9,439 nucleotides of DNA from an uncultured bacterium (GTDB taxonomy: Bacteria > Planctomycetota > UBA1135 > GCA-002686595): contig CAJXRJ010000252.1 of NCBI GenBank assembly GCA_913058555.1, forward strand, positions 1-9,439, written 5' to 3'. A program made the position numbers and the translations under genes. The notes below the pieces were generated by a model. That model was not told the origin of the DNA. It saw nothing but the letters and a program-made list of their open reading frames with translations, and ran no database searches. Positions 1 to 7,160 of this stretch are shown piece after piece; the stretch's first letter is position 1; the number at the start of each line of letters is the position of its first letter.

Positions 1-29
1 CGGCAGCGTCAGATGTGTATAAGAGACAG
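1..29 (+). other. Illumina Nextera adapter remnant (artefact)
   Basis: These bases match the last 29 nt of the Nextera Read 1 transposase adapter. Bases 1-10 are the adapter-specific part, and bases 11-29 are the complete 19-bp Tn5 mosaic end AGATGTGTATAAGAGACAG. The match is to a known library-preparation sequence and lies at the extreme contig end, so it is untrimmed adapter, not a genomic transposon end. Genomic sequence should be taken to start at base 30. An apparent ORF that begins at base 13 starts inside the adapter and is not real. Confidence 0.97.
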
Positions 30-525
30 CCACATCAGTGACTCTCCCCGTCAGGTATTCGATCCGCCGATCAGCTTGCGCTCCCTCGCCAACGTGGGGG
101 TGTGCGGCCATGCCGGCCAAGCAGAGAGAGAAGTGAAGGATCAGATTCATGGAACCAAGGAGGCGAGAACCGACGAGCGGGCAACGGGTCCGGTGGAGCA
201 AACCAAGCCCGAAAGCCAAGCTTCCCGAGCGTGCAACCCGCGTCCCTATCGAACCGTCCTTTCATGGAGCCCGCAAGACCCGACTGGCGGCATGGTTCCC
301 CACGACCGAAGCCGCAGTTGATGACCCAAAGCCCAGCGCACACATCGTCCATTTGAGTAACGCGGTCCCCCCTGAATACTCACGGCTTTCCGCCGCATTC
401 ACCGCCATGGATTCGAAGGGCGCTCCAGAACAAGAGAATCTCGAGAGTTCCTGCAACCATCGGGTCCTCCGCCAGTCATCCCCTGGGAAAGCCCTTCGCC
501 TCCCCTTACCCAAGGTGACCACCCG
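30..525. other. No recognisable gene
   Basis: About 500 bases with several overlapping open frames on both strands. None of their translations has a recognisable motif, signal peptide or family resemblance; they are rich in Arg, Pro and Ser, as expected for chance frames in GC-rich DNA. I see no tRNA-like or rRNA-like structure and no clear repeat. It may be the 5' flank or remnant of the mobile element whose transposase-like fragment follows at 526, but no terminal inverted repeat was found to support that. Confidence 0.4.
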
Positions 526-900
526 ATGTTTAGACCTCCCCGATGCCCCAACGCGGACTGCCCCATGCACGCCGCTCCGACGCCGTCTTTCTTTGTTCGC
601 CGCGGCTACTACAAGCCAATGGCCAAGCCCCACCGAGTCCCGCGCTTCAAGTGCCGCGAGTGCAACAAGGGCTTCTCAAGACAGACCTTCCGCCAGGACT
701 ATTACGATAAGAAGCCCCACCTCAACGCCAAGGTCATCAAGTGCCTCAGCTCCGGAATGAGCTACCGCCAATCGGCACGCATGCTCTCCCTCACGCGAAG
801 CAACTTCATCAACAAGGCCCGCAAAATCCAGAGCACGATGGACGCCCCAGAGATCGACCTCGTGAAGCGGGCCGGAAAAATCGACAATGGGCAACACTAA
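526..900 (+). CDS. Truncated transposase-like zinc-ribbon/HTH protein
   Basis: A 124-residue product. Residues 7-57 look like a zinc ribbon: Cys7 and Cys12 (CPNADC) pair with Cys43 and Cys46 (CREC), followed by the typical GFSRQTF segment and a YYDKKPHL stretch. Residues about 68-98 (CLSSGMSYRQSARMLSLTR) read as a helix-turn-helix for DNA binding. This order is what I recall for the N-terminus of IS1/IS1595-style transposases and related planctomycete proteins of about 300 residues. Those carry a DDE nuclease domain after it, which is absent here. The last 20 or so residues (from TMDAPEI) look unrelated to the family, so the frame appears cut and terminated by foreign or shifted sequence. An AAGG lies about 10 nt upstream of the ATG. 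Probably a decaying mobile-element gene, possibly a stand-alone DNA-binding protein. Confidence 0.5.
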   Translation: MFRPPRCPNADCPMHAAPTPSFFVRRGYYKPMAKPHRVPRFKCRECNKGFSRQTFRQDYYDKKPHLNAKVIKCLSSGMSYRQSARMLSLTRSNFINKARKIQSTMDAPEIDLVKRAGKIDNGQH

Positions 901-1012
901 GGATCTCGTCTACGCCGGCGATACCGGGACCGTGAACTGATCGCTCGTCCCCCTCCAGGACCAGGTACCACAGCGCGGGCGTCGCCGATTTGCCGGTACA
1001 GTGGGCCCTATC

Positions 1013-1474
1013 ATGCTCCACAGACTCGCCGCTTTGATGCTCCTGACCCTGGCCGCCTGCTGCAGCCGCGCACCCGACCCGCTGACTGAAGTGCTGAATC
1101 CGACGGGACTGCACTTTCACCCCGTCATGGGCCCTGACGACCCGGGGACAACGGCGTTCCTGTACGAGGGCAAGACCTTGCACTTGGGACCACAGAAGAC
1201 GTTCCAACTATCGAGGGTGCATCGAACGTTAGACATCAACAACCGTCCAGCCCTCGGCTTCGAACTTGCCGCTCAAGACCAGGATGCCTTCGAAGCTTTG
1301 ACGACTTCTCTTGGGGGATCGAGGATGGCTATCGTCGTCGGCAATCGCGTGATCACGGCACCCGCCTTCAATGAACCACTCCGACTTGGCGGTCAGATCA
1401 CCGGCGGCAGGGACGGATTCAGCGAGCAAGAGGTCCAGGATCTGCTCACGGCCCTCATCCCGCAGTCGGACTAG
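1013..1474 (+). CDS. Lipoprotein with stand-alone SecD/SecF P1-head domain
   Basis: A 153-residue product from the ATG at 1013. An in-frame GTG at 1001 would add four residues, but the 1013 start gives a cleaner signal peptide (MLHR, a hydrophobic run, then the lipobox LAAC with a second Cys after it). The rest matches the P1 head subdomain of SecD, the periplasmic part of the SecDF motor that helps pull proteins through SecYEG. The visible hallmarks are PALGFEL, then FEALTTSLGGSRMAIVVG, VITAPAFNEPL, GGQITGG and a closing Glu-rich helix. E. coli SecD has the equivalent order AVNITLD, MAIVLDGRVISAP, GGRGQITG. No transmembrane helices or other SecD parts are present, so it cannot be a translocase subunit by itself. 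It is probably lipid-anchored and faces the periplasm; its role is unknown. The stop codon is immediately followed by a palindromic repeat that may terminate transcription. Confidence 0.82.
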   Translation: MLHRLAALMLLTLAACCSRAPDPLTEVLNPTGLHFHPVMGPDDPGTTAFLYEGKTLHLGPQKTFQLSRVHRTLDINNRPALGFELAAQDQDAFEALTTSLGGSRMAIVVGNRVITAPAFNEPLRLGGQITGGRDGFSEQEVQDLLTALIPQSD

Positions 1475-1632
1475 AAGTACGGTGCCGAAGTACGGTGCCA
1501 AAGTACGGTGCCAGGATCGTTTTTTCGCTTTTGACCCGCAATACAGGGTCGAGTCGGCGCCCCGTGTGAACGCGGCTCGACGGTGAAGTTCGAAAGTGAA
1601 AAAACGATCCTGGCTCGGTACTTCGGTACTTC
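1474..1632. repeat. Palindromic repeat element, copy 1
   Basis: Left side: three tandem 13-bp units (G/A)AAGTACGGTGCC at 1474-1486, 1487-1499 and 1500-1512, running into AGGATCG-T-tract-CGCTTT (to 1531). Right side: AAAGTGAAAAAACGATCCTGG (1593-1613), then a diverged unit and a truncated 8-nt second unit (1625-1632). The inner arms (1511-1531 and 1593-1613) are complementary at 20 of 21 positions, and the one difference is a G-U pair in plus-strand RNA. The core between them is exactly 61 nt, and includes a small GACCC/GGGTC hairpin (1533-1550). The element fills the gap between two convergent genes: its left end touches the stop of the SecD-head gene and its right end lies 4 nt from the stop of the opposite gene. 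It could therefore act as a bidirectional terminator. Confidence 0.9.
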
Positions 1633-1636
1633 GAGG

Positions 1637-3838
1637 CTACTTCTCGCGCCAGCGCATACCGATCCACTGCCCGCGCGCGATCGTTTCGCCGACCTCGACT
1701 CCAAGGAGGGCAAGGCCTGAGAGGGTGGTCTCGCCGCTTTCGCCGTCGATCGTGATCTGCATGCTGTCCGCACGGCCAAAGCTGAAGGCGCTGTCCTTGA
1801 TCTCCGTAACGCGCCCTGCTGTCTGCGCGAAGACCAGCTCGCTACGGAAGTTCGAGTCGTCCTTTCTCGGGCCCATCTCCTGGAGGGGATGCAGCGGGCC
1901 GTAGATGTAGTCGACTTGCGGGTTGGCCGGGGCACGCCAAACATGGAGCCACCGAGTGTCCGTGCTCGAGAGTACTCGTCCCCCGATCGGGTGGACGGAA
2001 GACGCTAGTTGATCCGAGCCCTTCTTGATGAGGCTGCGGGCAGTGCTTCCCTGGGTCCTGAGGTATCCGGGCGTGTTCACGACCACGAGCCCACCTTCCA
2101 CGCCGGGGTATTCGCTGTGAATGCCGGTGATGTCGAAGATCTGCCGAACCGTTCTCTCGACGTCGTCTGGAACCGGCAGGAGCCGCTCGCCCCATGGGCC
2201 TGAATGGGTCCCGAGCACGACGTCCGTCTCGGGGTCGAGGTAGCAGTAGTACACGTGCGGCCAGAAGAACCAGCGACCCTCCACATCCGGGTCGATCGAG
2301 AGTTCGCGTTCGCGTTCGATCACGGCAAGCACCATCACAGCGCCGATGACTGGTCCTTCTACGGCATCATCGCTCCTCTTCTTAATGCGAAGGACGGTGC
2401 CCCGTGGGTCACTTGCGTGCCGCAGGCGATGGTAGATTCGACCGAGTTCCGCGAGGGCCGTGGAGCGCTGTCGCTGGCCTTGGCTGCCGCTCATCTGTCC
2501 CGCCGTCCGCAGAGGGCTCTCGCTCGAATAGTCGAGGTCAGGGGGCGGCGCCGATAGGTCTACGTAGGACGTGTCGGTGCTGGTCAGGAAGCCGCGATGG
2601 AGCCGCTTGAGGAAGGGTCCGATGGTTGCCTCACCGCGGGCATCCAATGGGGCACCGTCTGGCGAGGGTGTTACCGCATTCGCGCGACGCTTCGCCATTG
2701 CCACTGCGGAGCGCACGAGTCGCTCGTCGCTCCCTTCGAGTTCGCCAAGGCGCTTCTCGTACCCGGGGACGCTGAATTCGCCCAGGCCCAGCGCATACGC
2801 TGCCGCGACCTGCTCTGCGACGTCATCGCCCGCGAGCCACGGCCCGATCCGCTCCGACACGCGAGGGACCCGGCGCCGCACACACTCGAGCAATGCCCGA
2901 ACGCGCAGATCACCGCTCATCTGCTCCGCAAGGGGCAGGAACCGCTCGCCGATATCGCGTACTTCGGTGTGCATGAGCCCCACAAACAGCGAGGCCTTGC
3001 GGTCGTACGTGCTCTCTGCACTCAGCCACTCCTGCACGATGGACCATGCGCGATCACCAGCGAGCGTCCCCGCCTGCAGCGCGACGTGCACTACGTCGAA
3101 TGGTTCCGCGAATTTCGCGAGGGCCTCGATCGCGACCTTGCGCGGCGATGTCGGTATCCCTTGGTCGGCTGGCACGTACCTCTGGTTGCTGGCCGTCAAG
3201 CGCATGTCCGATCGATCGGTGGAGATCGCCAGCAGGTAGCCAATCCCCGTTCGACGTGCTTCGGGGCTCTTGGGACGGGCTCTCCCAAGGGCGTAGGCAA
3301 AGTAACATCGCTCGATGGGGTCCATCTTCCCGGGACCCAAGTCAGGCACGTCGAGCCCTCGGATGAACGGATCGGGCGGTGCGAGCATGCGGCGCATGGC
3401 ATCGCTGTTCTCCGCGCCCCCGTCGGTGCAGGGCCAAGCCAGGTCGTACATCCACTGAATCTGCTCGACCCGGTCAAGTTCTCCTACGCGCGCGACCACC
3501 GCGGTAAGGACCTCCTCCCGGGCCAGACGGTTCTTGCTGCTGCGGAGGTAGTTCGCCTGTCCGGCCAGGTCGAGGCCCATGAGCTGAGCGGACGTCGCTG
3601 CGTCGATCGCCGCGCGGGCCCGCTCCATCTCCTTCGCGTACAGAGTCGAGCGGGGCCTCATATCCAAGAATGCCTGGTAAGCCTCGATCGTCTTCAAACG
3701 CTCGGCGCGCTCAGCGGCGAGCCGCACGGGTTCCTCTGGATCAACGGACTTGCACGCGCCGGTCCACTCCAGGCCGAGGACGGCTATCAAGGCCAGGAGC
3801 CCCGGGGAGAACAGGCTACGGATGAAGGTCTTGTCCAT
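1637..3838 (-). CDS. Large lipoprotein with helical repeats and M23-like tail
   Basis: A 733-residue product from the ATG at 3838. A GTG at 3880 would add 14 residues ahead of the signal peptide and is less likely. Residues 1-29 form a lipoprotein signal (MDKTFIRSLF, hydrophobic core, WTGAC with Cys29), so export and lipid anchoring are expected. Residues about 45-85 (AYQAFLDMRPRSTLYAKE) resemble a TPR-like helical hairpin, and residues about 90-385 are helix-rich and HEAT-like. A linker rich in Ser, Pro and charged residues follows (about 390-460), then a mixed alpha/beta region with Trp and Tyr clusters (RWFFWPHVYYCYLD, about 522-535). The last 60 residues (GRVTEI, MQITIDGESGE, VGETIARGQWIG) follow the strand order of the LytM/M23 peptidase fold but lack its zinc ligands (HxxxD and HxH), so any such domain should be inactive. 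I do not recognise the full-length family. It stands alone: convergent with its downstream neighbour and divergent from the CotH gene. Confidence 0.85.
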   Translation of the reverse strand: MDKTFIRSLFSPGLLALIAVLGLEWTGACKSVDPEEPVRLAAERAERLKTIEAYQAFLDMRPRSTLYAKEMERARAAIDAATSAQLMGLDLAGQANYLRSSKNRLAREEVLTAVVARVGELDRVEQIQWMYDLAWPCTDGGAENSDAMRRMLAPPDPFIRGLDVPDLGPGKMDPIERCYFAYALGRARPKSPEARRTGIGYLLAISTDRSDMRLTASNQRYVPADQGIPTSPRKVAIEALAKFAEPFDVVHVALQAGTLAGDRAWSIVQEWLSAESTYDRKASLFVGLMHTEVRDIGERFLPLAEQMSGDLRVRALLECVRRRVPRVSERIGPWLAGDDVAEQVAAAYALGLGEFSVPGYEKRLGELEGSDERLVRSAVAMAKRRANAVTPSPDGAPLDARGEATIGPFLKRLHRGFLTSTDTSYVDLSAPPPDLDYSSESPLRTAGQMSGSQGQRQRSTALAELGRIYHRLRHASDPRGTVLRIKKRSDDAVEGPVIGAVMVLAVIERERELSIDPDVEGRWFFWPHVYYCYLDPETDVVLGTHSGPWGERLLPVPDDVERTVRQIFDITGIHSEYPGVEGGLVVVNTPGYLRTQGSTARSLIKKGSDQLASSVHPIGGRVLSSTDTRWLHVWRAPANPQVDYIYGPLHPLQEMGPRKDDSNFRSELVFAQTAGRVTEIKDSAFSFGRADSMQITIDGESGETTLSGLALLGVEVGETIARGQWIGMRWREK

Positions 3839-3942
3839 GGGAGCGGCACTCAGCGCGGGCTCTAGCGCCCGGTGGGGCACTTGCCTGCGTGCAGTCTACT
3901 CGCATGGGCCCATTCCCCGGCGAAGGCCCCCGGCCCGGCTCC

Positions 3943-4072
3943 AAAGTACGGAGCCAAAGTACGGAGCCAGGACCGATTCTTCGCTTTCAGCCAGCCCGCC
4001 TCAGCCCGTCCGGAGGCGGGCTGGCTGAAAGCGAAAGATTGGTCCTGGCTCCGTACTTCGGCTCCGTACTTC
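3943..4072. repeat. Palindromic repeat element, copy 2 (60-bp arms)
   Basis: Two 13-bp units AAAGTACGGAGCC (3943-3955, 3956-3968) lead into AGGACCGATTCTTCGCTTTC and a GC-rich inner arm. The right side mirrors this through two GGCTCCGTACTTC units (4047-4059, 4060-4072). The arms 3943-4002 and 4013-4072 align without gaps at 55 of 60 positions around a 10-nt loop. Two of the five differences are G-U pairs in plus-strand RNA. The space between the CGCTTT/AAAGCG markers is 40 nt instead of the 61 nt in the other copies, and it is itself palindromic. The outer units carry GGAGCC on both sides, whereas the other copies carry GGTGCC or CGTGCC on the left. It lies between divergent genes, so it cannot be a terminator for either of them. 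Confidence 0.92.
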
Positions 4073-4170
4073 TGGGGTGGGAACGCTCTCCTATCTTCGT
4101 CGATAGGCAGCCCCCTTTGCGTCCCGCCCATGAGAGGGCCATGAGCCTTCCCGGGCGTTCCTCCACCTGA

Positions 4171-4200
4171 TTGCTACGTTGGGAATTCGGATCCTGTAGA
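4171..4200 (+). promoter_or_regulatory. Possible sigma70-like promoter for the CotH gene
   Basis: TTGCTA (4171-4176) and TGTAGA (4195-4200) are separated by 18 nt and lie 33 nt upstream of the CotH start codon. Each box keeps four of the six consensus bases. This is a weak match in a region where promoter consensus for the phylum is poorly known, so treat it as a candidate only. Confidence 0.2.
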
Positions 4201-4232
4201 TCCATCTCTCCTTAGGCATTCAGTCCACGACC

Positions 4233-6749
4233 ATGAAATCCTTCGCGCCTTTGCTGCTCCTCGGGCTCGCCGCCTCGGCGGCCGCCCAGGACCTCTACGA
4301 CACGTCGACCCTGCGGTCCTTCAACTTCACGTTCGCCCAGCCCAACTGGGAGACGCAGCTCCGCGCGAACTACGTGTCGCAAACAGAGATCCCAGCGGAC
4401 CTCGAAGTGGACGGAATCACCTACCCGGATGTGGGCGTTCGCATCCGGGGGAACACCTCCTATACGAGGCTGCCCCAAGGGTCCCAGAAGTTCTCGCTGA
4501 ACGTGTCCATCGACTTCACCGATCCTGACCTGGAACTGATGGGCTACAGCGCGTTGAACCTCAACAACGCCTTCACCGACCCTACGTTCACCCGTGAAGT
4601 GGCCTACAACAACTTCGCCGCGCGCTACATCCCCAACGGTCGCTCCAATCACGCGCTCGTGACGATCAACGGCGAGAACTGGGGTGTCTACGCCAACGTG
4701 CAACAGTTCAACAAGGACCTACTGCGTGAGTACTTCGAAGACGAAGACGGGATGCGCATCAAGATGGCGAACACGCCGAACGGCCCCGGGCTTCAGTACG
4801 TAGGGACCAACCCGAGCAACTACTCCGCGTACGAGATCAAGGACGATGGCGGCCTTGCGGATCCAATCGGCGCGCACATTGCCGTCTGCGCCGCGGTGGA
4901 CAACGGCAATCTTTCGGACTGGCGAACCATCGACGAGGTGTTCGCGGTGGACCCCTCCATCTGGTCCCTCGCCCTGGAGAATCTCTTCACGGACGATGAC
5001 AGCTACACGAACAAGGGCGCCGACTTCGTCACGTACCGGGACCCGATCGACGGACGGACCCACCTGCTCCAGACCGATGGCAACGAAACGTGGAGGGAGA
5101 ACTGGTCACCGACGTTGAACTTCAACTCCAACGCCAAGCCCGTCTTGAGCCATGTCTTGTCGGTTCCCGAGCTTCGGCCGCGGTACATGGCACACATGCG
5201 GACCCTACTGGAAGAGTTCGATTGGGCGACCATCGAACCCATCCTCAACGATCACATGGACCTGATCGACGCACATGTGCTGGCGGATCCGAAGAAGCTG
5301 TACACGTATCAGAACTTCCTGGACAACTTCGGAACGACGACCCTGAACTTGCCCGGTGGCGGCCCAGGGGGTGGCACGACGGTGATTGGCCTCGAAACGT
5401 TCGTCACAGCCCGTGAGGCGCTCCTCCGCAATCATCCGGAGGTGAGTGCTCCCGCGCCGACGATCGCTTGGGTCGAGCCCAGCGACGCCACACCGGGGCT
5501 GCTGGACACGGTGTACATCACGGCCCAGGTCGAAGATTCGATCTCTGGCCTACAAGGCGTCGTATTGTGGTACCGCGCAGATCGCACGGCTCCCTACGAA
5601 AGGACCGCCATGCGGGACGACGGCCTGTCAGGCGACGGCTTGGCCGGAGACGGTGTCTTTGGCGCCGTGCTGCCTGTGGCCGCCAATGCGGGGCAGACGG
5701 TGAGCTACTACGTGGCCGCCACGGCTTCGAATACCTACGGCTCCATGACTTTCAGTCCTCGGCAAACCGAGGTCGATCCGCTGCAGATCCGCTATGCGTT
5801 TGGGCAGTCGGGCATGAGGATCACCGAGTACATGTACTCCGGCAGCGTCGCTGAATTCGTCGAGTTCACGAACACATCCGGCGCCCCGATCGACCTCACC
5901 GGCTGGAGCTTCGATGACCAGAGCAGCGTGGCGGGGACGTTCGACCTGAGCGCCGCCGGCACGGTGGCCGCCGGCGACTCCGTGATCGTCTGCAACGTCG
6001 ACCCGGCGGTCTTTGCCGCGGAGTGGGCACTGACGGGCGTCGTGATTCTCGGCCCCAACATCGACGCGGCGCTCGGACGCAACGACGGCATTCATCTCTT
6101 CGATAGCACGGGCCAAGAGGTCGGTCGACTCCTGTACGGCGACGAGAACTTTCCCGGCAGCTACCGCGCCCGGGATGCGAGCGCACAAGTTTGCGTGGAC
6201 GGCCTCGGTGCGGACAACATCTACCTGTGGAGCGAGTCGAGCGTTGGTGACGCATGGGGCTCGTTCAGCGCCATGTCGGGGGACATTGGAACGCCGGGCA
6301 GCTTTGTCAGCGTCGCCTGCCCCGACCTCGGCACGAGCTACTGCGCCGCCGTGGTGAACTCCACGGGCGCCGCAGCCGCCATGTCCGCGTCCGGTACCAC
6401 GGTGGCGGCGGCCAACGACGTCACCCTCCATACGACCAACCTTCCGCTGAACACGTTCGGCATGTTCGTCAACAGTCAAACCCAAGGCTCCACCCCTGGC
6501 GCCGGCGGCAGCCAAGGGACCCTATGCCTGGGGGGCGCCATCGGCCGACACATCGGAGCCGGGGAGATCGTCAACTCCGGAGTCACCGGGGAGGTCTCCC
6601 TGGCCCTGGATCTGTCGTCGATCCCCACGCCCGGCGGCAACGTCTCCGTCCTCGCCGGCGAAACATGGAACTACCAGCTGTGGTTCCGTGACATCAACCC
6701 AACGGCGACCTCGAACTACTCCGACGGCTACGCCATCACGTTCGAATAA
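4233..6749 (+). CDS. Secreted CotH-like protein with lamin-tail and C-terminal sorting-like domain
   Basis: An 838-residue exported protein. Residues 1-19 are a signal peptide ending ASAAAQ. Residues about 27-400 are a CotH kinase-like domain: VGVRIRGNTS (68-76), LNLNNAFTDPTFTRE (108-122), INGENWGVYANVQQFN (145-160), KGADFVTYRD (261-270) and TDGNETW (281-287). The last aligns with the metal-binding DxD segment of CotH proteins (PWDLDLAFG), with Asp282 kept and the second Asp replaced by Asn284. A Gly-rich linker (375-381) leads to an Ig/fibronectin-like domain (about 408-520) with an Asp-Gly-rich loop (DDGLSGDGLAGDG, 462-474). A lamin-tail domain follows (about 528-690; ITEYMYSG, EFVEFTNTSG, IDLTGW). 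Residues 701-838 are a C-terminal domain shared with the two genes to the right. CotH proteins are Fam20C-like atypical protein kinases; activity here is uncertain. Probably located at the cell surface. No clear ribosome-binding site is visible. Confidence 0.9.
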   Translation: MKSFAPLLLLGLAASAAAQDLYDTSTLRSFNFTFAQPNWETQLRANYVSQTEIPADLEVDGITYPDVGVRIRGNTSYTRLPQGSQKFSLNVSIDFTDPDLELMGYSALNLNNAFTDPTFTREVAYNNFAARYIPNGRSNHALVTINGENWGVYANVQQFNKDLLREYFEDEDGMRIKMANTPNGPGLQYVGTNPSNYSAYEIKDDGGLADPIGAHIAVCAAVDNGNLSDWRTIDEVFAVDPSIWSLALENLFTDDDSYTNKGADFVTYRDPIDGRTHLLQTDGNETWRENWSPTLNFNSNAKPVLSHVLSVPELRPRYMAHMRTLLEEFDWATIEPILNDHMDLIDAHVLADPKKLYTYQNFLDNFGTTTLNLPGGGPGGGTTVIGLETFVTAREALLRNHPEVSAPAPTIAWVEPSDATPGLLDTVYITAQVEDSISGLQGVVLWYRADRTAPYERTAMRDDGLSGDGLAGDGVFGAVLPVAANAGQTVSYYVAATASNTYGSMTFSPRQTEVDPLQIRYAFGQSGMRITEYMYSGSVAEFVEFTNTSGAPIDLTGWSFDDQSSVAGTFDLSAAGTVAAGDSVIVCNVDPAVFAAEWALTGVVILGPNIDAALGRNDGIHLFDSTGQEVGRLLYGDENFPGSYRARDASAQVCVDGLGADNIYLWSESSVGDAWGSFSAMSGDIGTPGSFVSVACPDLGTSYCAAVVNSTGAAAAMSASGTTVAAANDVTLHTTNLPLNTFGMFVNSQTQGSTPGAGGSQGTLCLGGAIGRHIGAGEIVNSGVTGEVSLALDLSSIPTPGGNVSVLAGETWNYQLWFRDINPTATSNYSDGYAITFE

Positions 6750-6821
6750 GCTGGAAGGAGCCAGAGTCAGTCTCTCGCTCCCGGAATGGTCATGGCTCTG
6801 AGTCTCGAGCACGACCTCTTT

Positions 6822-6863
6822 GCGGAACCGCTCCCCCACCAGGGATCGGTTCCGCTTGCTTTT
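6822..6863 (+). terminator. Intrinsic terminator after the CotH gene
   Basis: GCGGAACCG (6822-6830) pairs perfectly with CGGTTCCGC (6847-6855). The loop is 16 nt, and within it TCCC and GGGA can extend the stem. TTGCTTTT (6856-6863) follows directly. Its position 70 nt past the CotH stop codon fits rho-independent termination of that transcript. Confidence 0.6.
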
Positions 6864-7160
6864 GTCTCCTTGGCGGCGCCGCGTTCCGAATCCGTGGGCT
6901 AGCCCTCGGCACCCAGATCACGCCGGTGACCCCTCGGGCGGGGTGGGGAGCTTGCAAAGAGAGTGGCGAATCGCCGGATTCGTTGAGGCAGATGGGAGTT
7001 CGCCACGCCACGGGCTTCGAGGCGGTGCTGGATGCGTGCCTACTGCCAGCTGCGTCTTGCAACCACTCCCCTTGTCCGGAAGGGCCATCGGGCGTGCTCC
7101 TCGCAGTTAGATTCGATCACCTACCGGCCCAGCGCGAGCCGGACTCCAATAGCGAAGGGG
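6864..7160. other. Intergenic stretch, no gene seen
   Basis: About 300 bases between the CotH terminator and repeat copy 3. Short frames on both strands give Pro/Arg/Ser-rich translations with no recognisable family. One imperfectly explained feature is an inverted repeat GTGGCGAA (6963-6970) / TTCGCCAC (6999-7006) that encloses a nested CGAATC/GATTCG hairpin. I cannot assign it a role. Nothing tRNA-like is visible. Confidence 0.4.

Larger units (their letters stand above)
3839..4232. other. Divergent intergenic region
   Basis: This 394-nt gap must hold the promoters for both the minus-strand lipoprotein gene and the plus-strand CotH gene. Its centre is taken up by palindromic repeat copy 2 (3943-4072). 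To the right, a short perfect hairpin CCTATC/GATAGG lies at 4090-4107 without a following T-run. No strong Shine-Dalgarno sequence precedes either start codon. Open frames here run across the palindrome on both strands and look like by-products of its symmetry. Confidence 0.6.

Noticed and set aside
11..29. A transposon end (Tn5 mosaic end) in the genome
   Set aside because: It is the mosaic end of the sequencing kit, preceded by kit-specific adapter bases at the contig edge.
13..321. Plus-strand ORF at the left end
   Set aside because: Its start codon is inside the Nextera adapter, and the translation shows no family features.
2597..3865. A 422-codon open frame on the plus strand
   Set aside because: It lies antisense to the large lipoprotein gene. 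It has no signal peptide or recognisable motif, while the minus frame has a lipobox, TPR-like pattern and a coherent composition.
4090..4107. Hairpin CCTATC/GATAGG as a terminator
   Set aside because: It has no following T-run and no upstream gene pointing into it; it may be chance or a leader structure.
5628..6515. A 295-codon minus-strand frame
   Set aside because: It is antisense to the lamin-tail part of the CotH gene and its translation is low-complexity Val/Arg/Gly/Ala-rich, as expected from a shadow frame.
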